This document shows positions 1 to 8,732 of a DNA stretch of 53,428 nt, piece by piece. Location: contig JABJGH010000014.1 of the NCBI GenBank assembly GCA_018662365.1, positions 1-53,428 on the forward strand. Direction: 5' to 3'. The stretch is from Chloroflexota bacterium. Lineage in GTDB: Bacteria > Chloroflexota > Anaerolineae > Anaerolineales > UBA11579. The notes beneath the pieces are model-generated. The model had not been told where the DNA came from and ran no database searches. It saw only the letters and a list, made by a program, of their open reading frames with translations. Position numbers and translations under genes: made by a program. Positions within the stretch are counted from its first letter, which is position 1. Every line of letters starts with the position of its first letter.

Positions 1-1706
1 AGGTCATTGGTCTTCAATTTATCCATCGGTTCATTTAAGAAACTCAGAGCCATCACCATTCGACCATCTTCTATTCGATCATTGGCCTTGAACCACTCTT
101 TTCTTAGCAACGTGATTTGCATCAATTTGCGAACCATATCTGGGCGCATACGATTCGAAAGATTTTCCGAGGCTTCCACTGAGGTAGTACCGATCAATAT
201 GGGCCGACCCACTATCTGATACTGAATTACTTCAGTGATTAATGCACGGAATTTAGCTTCTTCAGTTCGGAAAATGACGTCAGGATAATCTTTCCTTCTA
301 AAGAAAGTTTCATTCTGATCTGGGTCATCAATATTTGAATAATAGGTATATTCGTAATTGAATTCATCTTTCTTTTTGTGGGCTACCAAGGTCGGTTCTT
401 CACCTGACGAGTTGAATTCTACAATGGGTGGAATTGCCACGACCTCAAGGGAGTAAATATCACTAAACTCCTCAGCCTCGGTCATTGCAGTACCTGTCAT
501 TCCGGACAACTTTTCATACATTCGGAAATAATTCTGGATCGTGACTGTCGCGTGAGTAATATTCTCACTTTGAATGGGCACATTTTCTTTTGCTTCAACG
601 GCCTGATGTAATCCATCCGACCATCGTCGGCCAGGCATCAACCGTCCGGTAAAGCTATCGATGATCACAACTTGTTTTCCTTGAACAAGATATTCTTTAT
701 TTCGTTTAAATAAAAATTGTCCGCGCAACGATTGTTCTAAATAGCCTAATAATCTCGCAGTTTCAGGGGTGACATCTTCAGGGCGGTCGGGATCTCTAAG
801 TTGAATTCCTAATATTTGTTCCACCCGTGTTTCACCGATTTCAGTTAATACTACTGTGCGATCTTTCTCGCTTACTTCATAATCCGTAGAACGCAGTTGC
901 TTCACAACCGCTGCCATCCGATGATAGTTATCCGCATCGTCATGTGAAGGGCCAGAAATGATCAGAGGGGTTCTTGCTTCATCGATCAATACGTTATCAA
1001 TTTCATCGATGATCGCATAATTATGTCCCCGCTGGGAGCGACCCGACAAAGTGAGCCGCATATTATCCCTAAGATAATCAAAGCCAAACTCGTTGTTGGT
1101 GCCATAGGTAATATCAGCTTCGTAGGCCAAATACCGATCAACCATTTCAAGTTGATTTTGATCTTCTTGAGGATGTTCCTTTTCTAGGTCGACCATAAAA
1201 GCTTTCTTCCCGCCCTCGGTGCGGCTCCCCATTTGCAGCACCCCAACCGTCAATCCCAAGAAATTAAATATCGGTGCCATCCAGCGAGCATCACGTCTGG
1301 CTAAGTAATCATTTACCGTGATCAAGTGCACGCCATTTCCGGTTAATGCATTCAAATACATCGGAAGCGTGGCCATCAGGGTCTTGCCTTCACCGGTTCT
1401 CATTTCTGAAACTCTGCCTTGGTGCAAGATCATGCCACCGATCAGCTGAGTATCAAAATGCCGCATTCCCAAGATCCGTTTGCTGGTTTCGCGCACCACG
1501 GCAAACGCCTCTGGCAGAATCTCATCCAGGGTTTCGCCATTAGCGAGCCTGGTTTTAAATTCTGTTGTTTTTGATTTTAATTCTTCATCGCTAAGAACCT
1601 CTGTTTGAGGCTCAAGTCCATTAATCTCAACCGCCACTTCAGCATATGCGGAAATTTCTTTTTTATTGGGGTCCCCCCCGATCGCCGATACTATTCTTTT
1701 TAACAT
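1..1706 (-). CDS. secA: Preprotein translocase subunit SecA, N-terminal part (cut by window edge)
   Basis: ATPase motor that pushes unfolded secretory proteins through SecYEG at the cytoplasmic membrane. Translating the minus strand from the ATG at 1706-1704 gives about 568 open residues. The nucleotide-binding motif MRTGEGKT lies at residues 102-109. The DEAD-type Walker B region DEIDNVLIDEARTPL lies near 234-248 and is followed by the conserved SGP and the preprotein cross-linking domain. Bacterial SecA is usually 800-950 residues, so the helical wing/scaffold and C-terminal linker lie left of the window. A GGAG sits 7 bases upstream of the ATG and an extended -10 box precedes it. The gene is divergent from the DinB-like gene. 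Identification is by family motifs and is very secure. Confidence 0.97.
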   Translation of the reverse strand, partial: MLKRIVSAIGGDPNKKEISAYAEVAVEINGLEPQTEVLSDEELKSKTTEFKTRLANGETLDEILPEAFAVVRETSKRILGMRHFDTQLIGGMILHQGRVSEMRTGEGKTLMATLPMYLNALTGNGVHLITVNDYLARRDARWMAPIFNFLGLTVGVLQMGSRTEGGKKAFMVDLEKEHPQEDQNQLEMVDRYLAYEADITYGTNNEFGFDYLRDNMRLTLSGRSQRGHNYAIIDEIDNVLIDEARTPLIISGPSHDDADNYHRMAAVVKQLRSTDYEVSEKDRTVVLTEIGETRVEQILGIQLRDPDRPEDVTPETARLLGYLEQSLRGQFLFKRNKEYLVQGKQVVIIDSFTGRLMPGRRWSDGLHQAVEAKENVPIQSENITHATVTIQNYFRMYEKLSGMTGTAMTEAEEFSDIYSLEVVAIPPIVEFNSSGEEPTLVAHKKKDEFNYEYTYYSNIDDPDQNETFFRRKDYPDVIFRTEEAKFRALITEVIQYQIVGRPILIGTTSVEASENLSNRMRPDMVRKLMQITLLRKEWFKANDRIEDGRMVMALSFLNEPMDKLKTND

Positions 1707-1725
1707 AGGTTTTCTCCAAGCAAAT

Positions 1726-1734
1726 ATTATACCA
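1726..1734 (-). promoter_or_regulatory. Extended -10 promoter of secA
   Basis: On the minus strand the sequence reads TGGTATAAT, a perfect extended -10 element, about 20 bases upstream of the secA start codon. No good -35 hexamer is seen 16-18 bases upstream. The short 5' leader that would result still holds the GGAG ribosome binding site. Confidence 0.6.
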
Positions 1735-1837
1735 AGGGGAGTATAGGTAGGTGTATGAAGGATATTAGATTATTTCTTTAATAATTAGTAATAATTGAGG
1801 ATACAATAGGGTTATTAGGAATTATGGAGGTGTTGAT

Positions 1838-2326
1838 TTGGGATATGAATCCATTAGCAAAAAAGATTTAATTGGAAAGATAAAGGAAAATAGGACAATT
1901 CTTGAAAGTCTTATTTCTAATATTCCTGAGAGTGATATGTCTACCCCGGTAGAAGGAGATTGGACTGTAAAAGATATATTTTCGCATATCATTGCCTGGG
2001 AGCAAAATATGATTCGCTGGATGAATATTACTTTAGCGGGGGGAGCACCAGACGATTTCCCAGAAACTAGGGAAGCGGTTGATGCCCTCAACGAGTTTCA
2101 ATTTCAAAGAGATAAAGGGAATGATCTTGATGATGTTTTATCCCACTTATCAACTTCATATGCTCAGTCCCTAAGCTTTGCTGAAAAGGTTGATGAATTT
2201 GCTATCAACGATGCAGACGTTTTTGCATGGAGAGAAGGGCGTCCATTATGGTATATCATTGCTGCGAACACATATTGGCATTATGAGGAACATTTTGAAT
2301 TATTCCAAAAGTGGAACGTTAAATAA
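1838..2326 (+). CDS. DinB/ClbS-like four-helix-bundle protein
   Basis: A 162-residue protein with the layout of the DinB superfamily. The Trp-Thr/Val-x-Asp motif (DWTVKDIFSHIIAWE, residues 41-55) and the late HYEEH motif give a possible metal triad of His50, His148 and His152. Family members are thiol-dependent transferases or hydrolases, including ClbS-type resistance proteins; the substrate here cannot be told. The start is a TTG at 1838, chosen because GGAGG ends 7 bases before it; a nearby ATG at 1823 is in another frame. It is divergent from secA and convergent with the membrane-protein gene at 2376, with a shared hairpin at its stop codon. Confidence 0.75.
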   Translation: MGYESISKKDLIGKIKENRTILESLISNIPESDMSTPVEGDWTVKDIFSHIIAWEQNMIRWMNITLAGGAPDDFPETREAVDALNEFQFQRDKGNDLDDVLSHLSTSYAQSLSFAEKVDEFAINDADVFAWREGRPLWYIIAANTYWHYEEHFELFQKWNVK

Positions 2327-2359
2327 AAAAGGCCATCGATTGCCAAATTCGATGGCCTT
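2322..2359 (-). terminator. Rho-independent terminator of the 2376-2720 gene
   Basis: The arms AAGGCCATCGA (2329-2339) and TCGATGGCCTT (2349-2359) form a perfect 11-bp stem with a 9-base loop. Read on the minus strand it is followed by TTTTTTATTT, a good U-tract, so it ends the minus-strand gene. It overlaps the stop codon of the plus-strand DinB-like gene. Confidence 0.85.
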
Positions 2360-2375
2360 GATCTTGGAGATTAGA

Positions 2376-2720
2376 TTACATTTCCTCAGATTGGGCGAAA
2401 TACTTGTATGCGCCAAATAAGGTTGCGGTAAACACAACTGGTGTCATAAAGGTCAAGAATGCGGCAACGATTGTAGTGATATATTCGCCAATATAAGGGA
2501 ATCCACTCAGAGTATTAAAGGTGAGGGTCAAACCAAAGTATAGAATAACCAATGCTTTTGCTTTGTCTGAAGCAATGCCAAAAAGACCCACGAAAATACC
2601 CAAAATTGCTAAAACGATGCTGAGCCATTCAGCAGAAAATTTGAATAATGCAGCTAAAATTGCAACTAATGAACCGATCATATAAGAATATTTTGCTAAA
2701 GTTTTGGTATCCACATCCAT
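2376..2720 (-). CDS. Small hypothetical membrane protein
   Basis: 114 residues with about four hydrophobic segments (residues ~12-30, 33-50, 57-72 and 82-106) and short polar ends; an integral membrane protein of unknown role. I do not recognise a family. The ATG at 2720 is directly adjacent to AGGAG, which is too close for good initiation. A GTG two codons later (2714-2712) sits 6 bases from the same AGGAG and may be the true start. A strong terminator follows, so the gene is probably monocistronic. Confidence 0.6.
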   Translation of the reverse strand: MDVDTKTLAKYSYMIGSLVAILAALFKFSAEWLSIVLAILGIFVGLFGIASDKAKALVILYFGLTLTFNTLSGFPYIGEYITTIVAAFLTFMTPVVFTATLFGAYKYFAQSEEM

Positions 2721-2839
2721 CTCCTAGATTTGGTTGAAAAAATCCGTAGCTAGGCAAGCTACAGTTAAATTATAAAACCCTTTTTATGAGGATTAGTTAT
2801 GGGATTGAAAATTAGGCAACTTAATTGTGAGGACAAAAA

Positions 2840-3259
2840 GTGATCAAATATAGACCTATGAAAATTGAAGATTATGAGGGATCTTATGCTCTTTGGAAAA
2901 ACCTAGAAGGGCTTGGTTTGAGTTCTGCAGATAGTTTTGAGGCGATAAATGTGTTTTTAGATCGAAATCCTGCGTATAGCCATGTGGCAATGGACGGGGA
3001 TGTAATTGTGGGTACTGTTCTTTGCGGACATGACGGAAGAAGAGGTTATTTGCACCATTTGGCAGTAGCAAAAAATCATCAAAAATCTGGAATTGGCAAA
3101 AACTTATTTAAGCTTTGTTTTGAGAAACTAGCGGAAGTAGGAATAAAGAAAAGCCATATATTTGTCGTTGCTGATAATGAAAATGCAATTCAATTTTGGA
3201 AAAAAAATGGTTGGGAACATCGAGATTATCTAATTATTATGTCGAAGCAAGTGGAATAA
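2840..3259 (+). CDS. GNAT family N-acetyltransferase
   Basis: A 139-residue single-domain acyl-CoA transferase. The acetyl-CoA pyrophosphate-binding motif A is visible as the beta-strand LHHLAVAKN followed by QKSGIGKNLF (residues ~71-90, matching Q/R-x-x-G-x-G/A). Motif B (VVADNENAIQFWKKNGW) lies near residue 120. The acceptor substrate cannot be predicted; such proteins acetylate small amines or protein N-termini. GTG start at 2840 with GAGGA 6-7 bases upstream. It stands alone between the small membrane protein and a convergent TfoX-like gene. Confidence 0.85.
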   Translation: MIKYRPMKIEDYEGSYALWKNLEGLGLSSADSFEAINVFLDRNPAYSHVAMDGDVIVGTVLCGHDGRRGYLHHLAVAKNHQKSGIGKNLFKLCFEKLAEVGIKKSHIFVVADNENAIQFWKKNGWEHRDYLIIMSKQVE

Positions 3260-3273
3260 TTTGCTGCGAGACA

Positions 3274-3537
3274 TTAATTAGTAGTTCTCAATAAATCAAA
3301 TTCTTCCTTCAAAATCTTACGTTCTTCTTTAGGGATTGCATGCCACCGCATATTTTGAATGGCACCTTCTAGAGCATAAAGCATGCTATAACATGTATGA
3401 GAATCGGTTTCGCCGATTTTTAACACGGCTTCAATGCTTCCAATTTCAACCAATTCTTCAAATGTATAAATATCAATTCCAATCAATTTTTCGGCAAGTA
3501 TTTCCCCGATATTCGGTAAATCAACTAATTTTTCCAC
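3274..3537 (-). CDS. TfoX C-terminal-domain protein
   Basis: 87 residues corresponding to the C-terminal domain of TfoX/Sxy standing alone. The N-terminal LVDLPNIGEILAEKLIGI resembles a helix-hairpin-helix, followed by TFEELVEIGSIEAVLKI and the ALEGAIQNMRWHAIP segment typical of the family. In gamma-proteobacteria TfoX promotes competence with CRP, but standalone C-domains in other phyla have no known role and no competence genes are visible here. It is divergent from the kinase-like gene at 3593, with a 55-base gap. Confidence 0.7.
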   Translation of the reverse strand: MEKLVDLPNIGEILAEKLIGIDIYTFEELVEIGSIEAVLKIGETDSHTCYSMLYALEGAIQNMRWHAIPKEERKILKEEFDLLRTTN

Positions 3538-3592
3538 GGTAATTCCTTTTTTATCCTTGTTTTTATTTTACCCCAAGAGAACGTGAGGTTTC

Positions 3593-4528
3593 ATGGCAAA
3601 ACATACGATATTAACAGAAAATCAAGTCCGAGATATCGCTTTGTCATTCTCCATAAAGATTTCTAATTATCGGCCTATTGAAGCTGGAGAAGCGAACACC
3701 AGTTATCTCCTCGAGGATTCAAATGACCAGTATGTGTTAACAATCTTTGAAACAAAAACCAAAAAGGAAGTATTGGAAATTGCAAAAATCCTCGATTATC
3801 TGAAAGGTCATAATTATCCAACAACAAAATTGATTTCCCCTTCAAATAATCATCGCATCCATGAATTTGAAGGGAAACCTCTATTAATAAAAAAATGGAT
3901 TCAGGGGGGCAATCTTAGAGAAAACCCGATCCAAGATTATTTGCCAATTGGGGAATCCCTTGCAATATTACATAAAATCCCAGCGCCCTCATTTTTATCG
4001 AGGGAACATCCGTTTGGAATCATCGAGATGCCAAAATCTTTGGGACATGGAATCGATCCAGGTTATGAAATATGGTTGCAGGATAAGATTGCCTATATCA
4101 ATAAATACCTCCCTAGTAGCTTGCCAAAATGTTTTATCCATGGGGATTTGTTTGACGACAATATTTTAGTTGATCAAAGGGAATTTATTTCGATTATTGA
4201 TTTTGAAGATAGCTGTAAATATTTCCGCGCCTATGATCTCGGAAGCATCCTCTTCGGTGTTTGTATCGAAAAGGGCAAGTTAAATAAGAGCAGAGCATCT
4301 CAAATATTGAAAGGTTATCAAAAAATTAGTAAATTAAAAAGCGAAGAGATTGACGCAATACAATTTTTTACGATTTATGCGGGAGCCGCAATTTCCGCAT
4401 GGCATTATATGGCATACAATATCCAACACCCAAACCCAAAAATGAAAAATTGGCATCAACAGACAATGAGGAAAACTGAACAAATTTTCCAAATGACAAA
4501 AGAAGAATTCTCCAATCTTATTAATTAA
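3593..4528 (+). CDS. Phosphotransferase of the APH / homoserine kinase type II fold
   Basis: A 311-residue kinase-like protein. The catalytic loop HGDLFDDN (residues 183-190: His183, Asp185, Asn190) and the metal-binding IDFEDS (Asp203) match aminoglycoside phosphotransferase / ThrB2 / choline-kinase-like enzymes. The N-lobe has a Gly-rich EAGEANTSYLL loop (residues 30-40). HGDLF and its spacing to IDF are closest to homoserine kinase type II, but no threonine genes are adjacent, so the substrate is open. ATG start with a GTGAGG upstream. The gap after it leads to the dnaE promoter. Confidence 0.8.
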   Translation: MAKHTILTENQVRDIALSFSIKISNYRPIEAGEANTSYLLEDSNDQYVLTIFETKTKKEVLEIAKILDYLKGHNYPTTKLISPSNNHRIHEFEGKPLLIKKWIQGGNLRENPIQDYLPIGESLAILHKIPAPSFLSREHPFGIIEMPKSLGHGIDPGYEIWLQDKIAYINKYLPSSLPKCFIHGDLFDDNILVDQREFISIIDFEDSCKYFRAYDLGSILFGVCIEKGKLNKSRASQILKGYQKISKLKSEEIDAIQFFTIYAGAAISAWHYMAYNIQHPNPKMKNWHQQTMRKTEQIFQMTKEEFSNLIN

Positions 4529-4603
4529 TTAATAATTTAAGCCTCGCCAATCTTAAAGAATCGAATCTTTTAAGGCAATCCTCATCTCTTTGAATGCTTC
4601 AAA

Positions 4604-4612
4604 TGCTATAAT
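4604..4612 (+). promoter_or_regulatory. Extended -10 promoter of dnaE
   Basis: TGCTATAAT (TGC 4604-4606, TATAAT 4607-4612) is a perfect extended -10 element 56 bases before the dnaE ATG. No convincing -35 box is seen. An imperfect inverted repeat just upstream (CTTAAAGA / TCTTTTAAG, about 4552-4574) may end the preceding transcript but lacks a T-run. Confidence 0.55.
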
Positions 4613-4668
4613 CATTTTATTGAATTCGATTAATTCCTTATACACCCATTGATCTCGAAGAGAAAATT

Positions 4669-7600
4669 ATGTCAGATTTTGTTCATTTGCATGTTCATAC
4701 TCAATACTCGTTGCTAGATGGGTTCAGCCATATTGATAAATTGATGAAACGCGCAAAAGAATTAGAGATGCCTGCGTTGGGAATTACCGACCATGGCACA
4801 ATGTTTGGGGTTATCGATTTTTTCAATGCAGCCCAAAATGAAGGTATTAAACCGATCATTGGGGTGGAAGCTTACCTCTCTAAAAGAGGAATGAAAGATA
4901 AAGAAGGTCAATTAGATCGAAGTTCAACCCACTTATTACTATTAGCCGAAAATATGACTGGGTATAAAAACCTGCTTAAAATCTCCTCTGCCGCGCAGTT
5001 GGAGGGATTTTATTATTCTCCAAGGATTGATCACGAATTTTTAGCCCAACATTCCGAAGGAATCATCTGCACATCGGGTTGTATGGGTGCCGAGATTCCC
5101 CAATCTCTGTTAAAGGATAATCCTGAGGAAGCTAAAAGGAAATTGGATTGGTATTACGATGTATTTGGGCCTGAGAATTTCTTCTTGGAGTTGCAAAGCC
5201 ATGATATCCCAGAGATTCCAAAATTAAATAAAGATCTGTTGGCTCTGGGGGAACGCTATAAAGCAAACTTTGTCGCCACAAATGATGTGCATTATGTAGA
5301 TCAATCAGATGCTCGCTTACAAGACATTATGTTATGCGTCCAAACCAGCAGTTTGCTGAACGATCCCAAAAGAATGCGGATGAGTGATAACTCCTACTAT
5401 CTGAAACCTGGATCGGAAATGAAAGCCTTATTTGCCAATGTGCCTGAAGCCATTAGCAATAGTCTTTTGATTGCAGAACGTTGCAATGTCGATCTAAGTA
5501 CAGATGGGTATGTATTGCCAGAATTTGAAGTCCCCGCTGGATTCACAGATAAAACATATTTACGAGACCTCTGCGACAAGGGGCTTGAAATGCGCTATGG
5601 CAGCCAGCATAAAGATGAAGTTTTCCAGGAACGTTTGGAATATGAATTAGGCATCATTGATGAAATGGGATTCAATGCCTATTTCTTGATTGTCTGGGAT
5701 CTTTGCCAATTTTCGCAAAAAGAGGGGATTTGGTACAACGCCCGGGGGTCAGCTGCCGGTTCCATAGTTGCATATGCATTGGAAATAACCTTGGTCGATC
5801 CCATCGACCATGAACTAATTTTTGAACGTTTTCTTAATCCTGGTCGGGTTTCAATGCCCGATATTGATCTTGATTTTCAAGATGATCAACGATATCGACT
5901 GCTCGAATATACCGCTAAACGATATGGTGAAGATAAAGTTGCCTCGATAATAACCTTCGGTAAGTTAAAGGCCCGTGCTGCGGTTAGGGATGTAGGTCGC
6001 GTGATGGACATCCCGCTCTCCGAAGTAGATAAAATTGCAAAGATGATTCCGTCGATGCCATTAAACATGACCATTAACCAAGCTCTCGAAACCACCCCAG
6101 ATTTGATGAACGAATATCAAAGTAAAGGTTATGTGAAAGACCTGCTGGACAATGCGCGGCAGGTGGAAGGTTCCCTCCGCAATGCTGGCACCCACGCCGC
6201 TGGAGTTGTGGTAACAGATAAACCTGTCGTTGAATATATCCCGCTTCATAGACCAACTGGGGCCTCCGCAGAAGATACGCCCATTAAAACGGTTACTCAG
6301 TTTGAAATGTCCACCATTGATGCCCTTGGATTACTTAAAGTAGATTTCTTGGGTCTATCCACATTGACAATCATGCAAAGATGCACGGACATGATCAAAG
6401 AAAGACATGGCGTCGATTTAAATATTAATAATATTCCATTAGATGACGAAGAAACCTTTAAACAGCTAAGTTTAGGTAATACAGCTGGGGTATTCCAATT
6501 GGAAGGCACAGGAATGACTAGATGGGTGATGGAAATGAAACCCAAATCTCTTCCAAATGTCATCGCAATGGTTGCCCTTTATCGTCCTGGTCCTATGGAA
6601 TTTATCCCTTCCTATGTCAGAAGAATGCACGGTAAAGAAGAGATAACCTATCGGCATGAATTATTAGAGCCAATCCTCAAAGAAACCTACGGCATCACCG
6701 TCTACCAAGAGCAGATCATGTATGCCGCCATGAATGTCGGCGGATACACTGCCTCTGAAGCAGATTTCCTAAGAAAAGCCGTTGCCAAGAAGAAAGAAAA
6801 GGACTTACTTAAAAATAAGGAAAAATTCGTCGAAGGTGCGGGCAAAAACGGTGTTTCTAGAGAAATAGCTGAGAAAATTTTTGCAGACTGGGAAGCCTTT
6901 GCAAATTATGGTTTCCCCAAAGGGCATGCCGCAGATTATGCCGTTATTGCTGTCGAAACTGCCTACCTAAAAACTCATTATGCGGTGGAATATATGGCCG
7001 CCTTATTATCTGTCTACCAGTCTAATTCAGATAAGGTAGCTTTCTACGCAGCAGATTGTCGAAATATGGGTATTGAAGTTCTTAGCCCAAGTATCAACGA
7101 AAGCAATTGGGAATTCACTATTGAAGATGTAGAAGATGGAAATTCTAATGTGCGCTTTGGAATGGGAGCGGTTAAGAATGTGGGTAAGGGGCCGGTTGAG
7201 GCTTTGATTGAGGCACGTAAAGAAGGAATATTTGAGGATCTCACTGACCTTGCAAACCGGGTAGATTTACGAAAGGTAGGTAAAAGAGCCTTAGAATCTT
7301 TAATCAAAGCAGGAGCTTTGGACCAATTTGGACCAAGAATGGCGTTATTACAAGTAATGGAAAAAGCGATCTCTATTAGTTCATCTCAATTTCAAGCAGC
7401 CGAAGAAGGACAACTTTCTTTCTTTGGTGCAGATAGCGGCATCGTACAAAAAATTGAAATACCAAAAGTGGACCCAGATTATAACAAACGAGAACAACTC
7501 AATTGGGAAAGAGAATTAGTCGGTCTATTTATCTCAGATCATCCTCTGCGCCCAGTAATGGAAGACCTGAAAAATATAGTCTCTCATTTCTCTAGCCAAC

Positions 7601-8694
7601 TTGCCCATACTGAAGATCAGCAGTTGGTCAAGGTTGCCGGTATGGTTTCACGGATTCGCCCCCATATCACTAAGAAAGGCGATCAGATGGCCTTTGTGGC
7701 CTTAGAAGATACCCATGGGATAATGAATTTAGTGATATTCCCTCGCACTTGGAAAGAAGTTCAAGAGTTGATGGAATATGACAAAGTGGTCATTGTAGAC
7801 GGAAAAATTGATGCGCAGGGAGGGGAACCCAAAATTTTAGTGGACCGAGTGAGTACAAATGCCGAATATCCCAAACCATTTGAAGAAAAAAGTACCCATC
7901 GAAATAAACAAGTTCAGGAAGAACCGCAAGCAAAAATAATTAAAGAACAAAAACCAAAAACATATACTAATTCCTTAAAATCTGAATCGTTTGAAAAGCC
8001 ATCCGAAAATGAAACGGTTGATCCTGCGGATGACAATATTGATCTATCTAAGATGCCTCCACAACCAGATGTATTTCCAATGGGCTGGGAGGAAGAGTTT
8101 GGCACAAATTCAGCGATCTCTCCAAAGAATTCGCAACCCGATAATTCCAGTGAATTGGATACCTCAGAATCAAAAAAAATCGAAGAGGATTTAAATAAAA
8201 ATAAGGGCGAAAATCAAAACTTATCATCAGATGTAGTGATGCAAGAAAAGGTAAGAGTTGGTGAACTAAAAATTGAGGAGGGCATTAAAGAATCTCAAAA
8301 GTTAAGCCTTAGTGAACCAGGTGAAATACCCAGTGTAGCTTCTGCCGAAACTGATAGTAAATTTAATCCCTCCCCACCTGTCCCTATGGTGCTGCCACCC
8401 AAACAACCTGACGCCCCAGTTCCTGCTGTGGACGGAAAACCACGCATGGCAACCGTCGTATTGCGAAACTTTGCAGATCTTTCCAGAGATAATTTAAGAA
8501 TGCGCCGGGTCCATGGCATGCTAATAAGCTACCCAGGAATTGACCGATTCGCTTTTTATGTGATCGAAAGGGAAAGGGGATATCGAATTGAATTCCCCAA
8601 TGACACAACCCATATCAGCTCAGACATGATCGCTCGTATAGAGGCAATCGTAGGCAAAGAAAATGTGATCATCGAAGAGATCACATTTCAATAA
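4669..8694 (+). CDS. dnaE: DNA polymerase III alpha subunit
   Basis: Replicative C-family polymerase, 1341 residues. An N-terminal PHP domain begins with FVHLHVHTQYSLLDG and continues with ITDHGTMFG. The palm carries ARGSAAGS and the catalytic acidic motif MPDIDLDF (about residues 395-402). The fingers hold LYRPGPMEF and the FANYGFPKGHA segment. A (HhH)2 region and an OB-fold (KVAGMVSRIRPHITKKG, from ~residue 985) follow. Residues ~1064-1258 are an acidic, Lys/Ser/Pro-rich and probably disordered insertion. Residues ~1259-1341 form a further compact domain of unknown role. Typical DnaE is 1100-1200 residues, so the tail is extra. Monocistronic, convergent with the L,D-transpeptidase gene. Confidence 0.97.
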   Translation: MSDFVHLHVHTQYSLLDGFSHIDKLMKRAKELEMPALGITDHGTMFGVIDFFNAAQNEGIKPIIGVEAYLSKRGMKDKEGQLDRSSTHLLLLAENMTGYKNLLKISSAAQLEGFYYSPRIDHEFLAQHSEGIICTSGCMGAEIPQSLLKDNPEEAKRKLDWYYDVFGPENFFLELQSHDIPEIPKLNKDLLALGERYKANFVATNDVHYVDQSDARLQDIMLCVQTSSLLNDPKRMRMSDNSYYLKPGSEMKALFANVPEAISNSLLIAERCNVDLSTDGYVLPEFEVPAGFTDKTYLRDLCDKGLEMRYGSQHKDEVFQERLEYELGIIDEMGFNAYFLIVWDLCQFSQKEGIWYNARGSAAGSIVAYALEITLVDPIDHELIFERFLNPGRVSMPDIDLDFQDDQRYRLLEYTAKRYGEDKVASIITFGKLKARAAVRDVGRVMDIPLSEVDKIAKMIPSMPLNMTINQALETTPDLMNEYQSKGYVKDLLDNARQVEGSLRNAGTHAAGVVVTDKPVVEYIPLHRPTGASAEDTPIKTVTQFEMSTIDALGLLKVDFLGLSTLTIMQRCTDMIKERHGVDLNINNIPLDDEETFKQLSLGNTAGVFQLEGTGMTRWVMEMKPKSLPNVIAMVALYRPGPMEFIPSYVRRMHGKEEITYRHELLEPILKETYGITVYQEQIMYAAMNVGGYTASEADFLRKAVAKKKEKDLLKNKEKFVEGAGKNGVSREIAEKIFADWEAFANYGFPKGHAADYAVIAVETAYLKTHYAVEYMAALLSVYQSNSDKVAFYAADCRNMGIEVLSPSINESNWEFTIEDVEDGNSNVRFGMGAVKNVGKGPVEALIEARKEGIFEDLTDLANRVDLRKVGKRALESLIKAGALDQFGPRMALLQVMEKAISISSSQFQAAEEGQLSFFGADSGIVQKIEIPKVDPDYNKREQLNWERELVGLFISDHPLRPVMEDLKNIVSHFSSQLAHTEDQQLVKVAGMVSRIRPHITKKGDQMAFVALEDTHGIMNLVIFPRTWKEVQELMEYDKVVIVDGKIDAQGGEPKILVDRVSTNAEYPKPFEEKSTHRNKQVQEEPQAKIIKEQKPKTYTNSLKSESFEKPSENETVDPADDNIDLSKMPPQPDVFPMGWEEEFGTNSAISPKNSQPDNSSELDTSESKKIEEDLNKNKGENQNLSSDVVMQEKVRVGELKIEEGIKESQKLSLSEPGEIPSVASAETDSKFNPSPPVPMVLPPKQPDAPVPAVDGKPRMATVVLRNFADLSRDNLRMRRVHGMLISYPGIDRFAFYVIERERGYRIEFPNDTTHISSDMIARIEAIVGKENVIIEEITFQ

Positions 8695-8732
8695 GTTAGA
8701 ATTTTTATCGGGGAAATATTTGATTTACAAAA

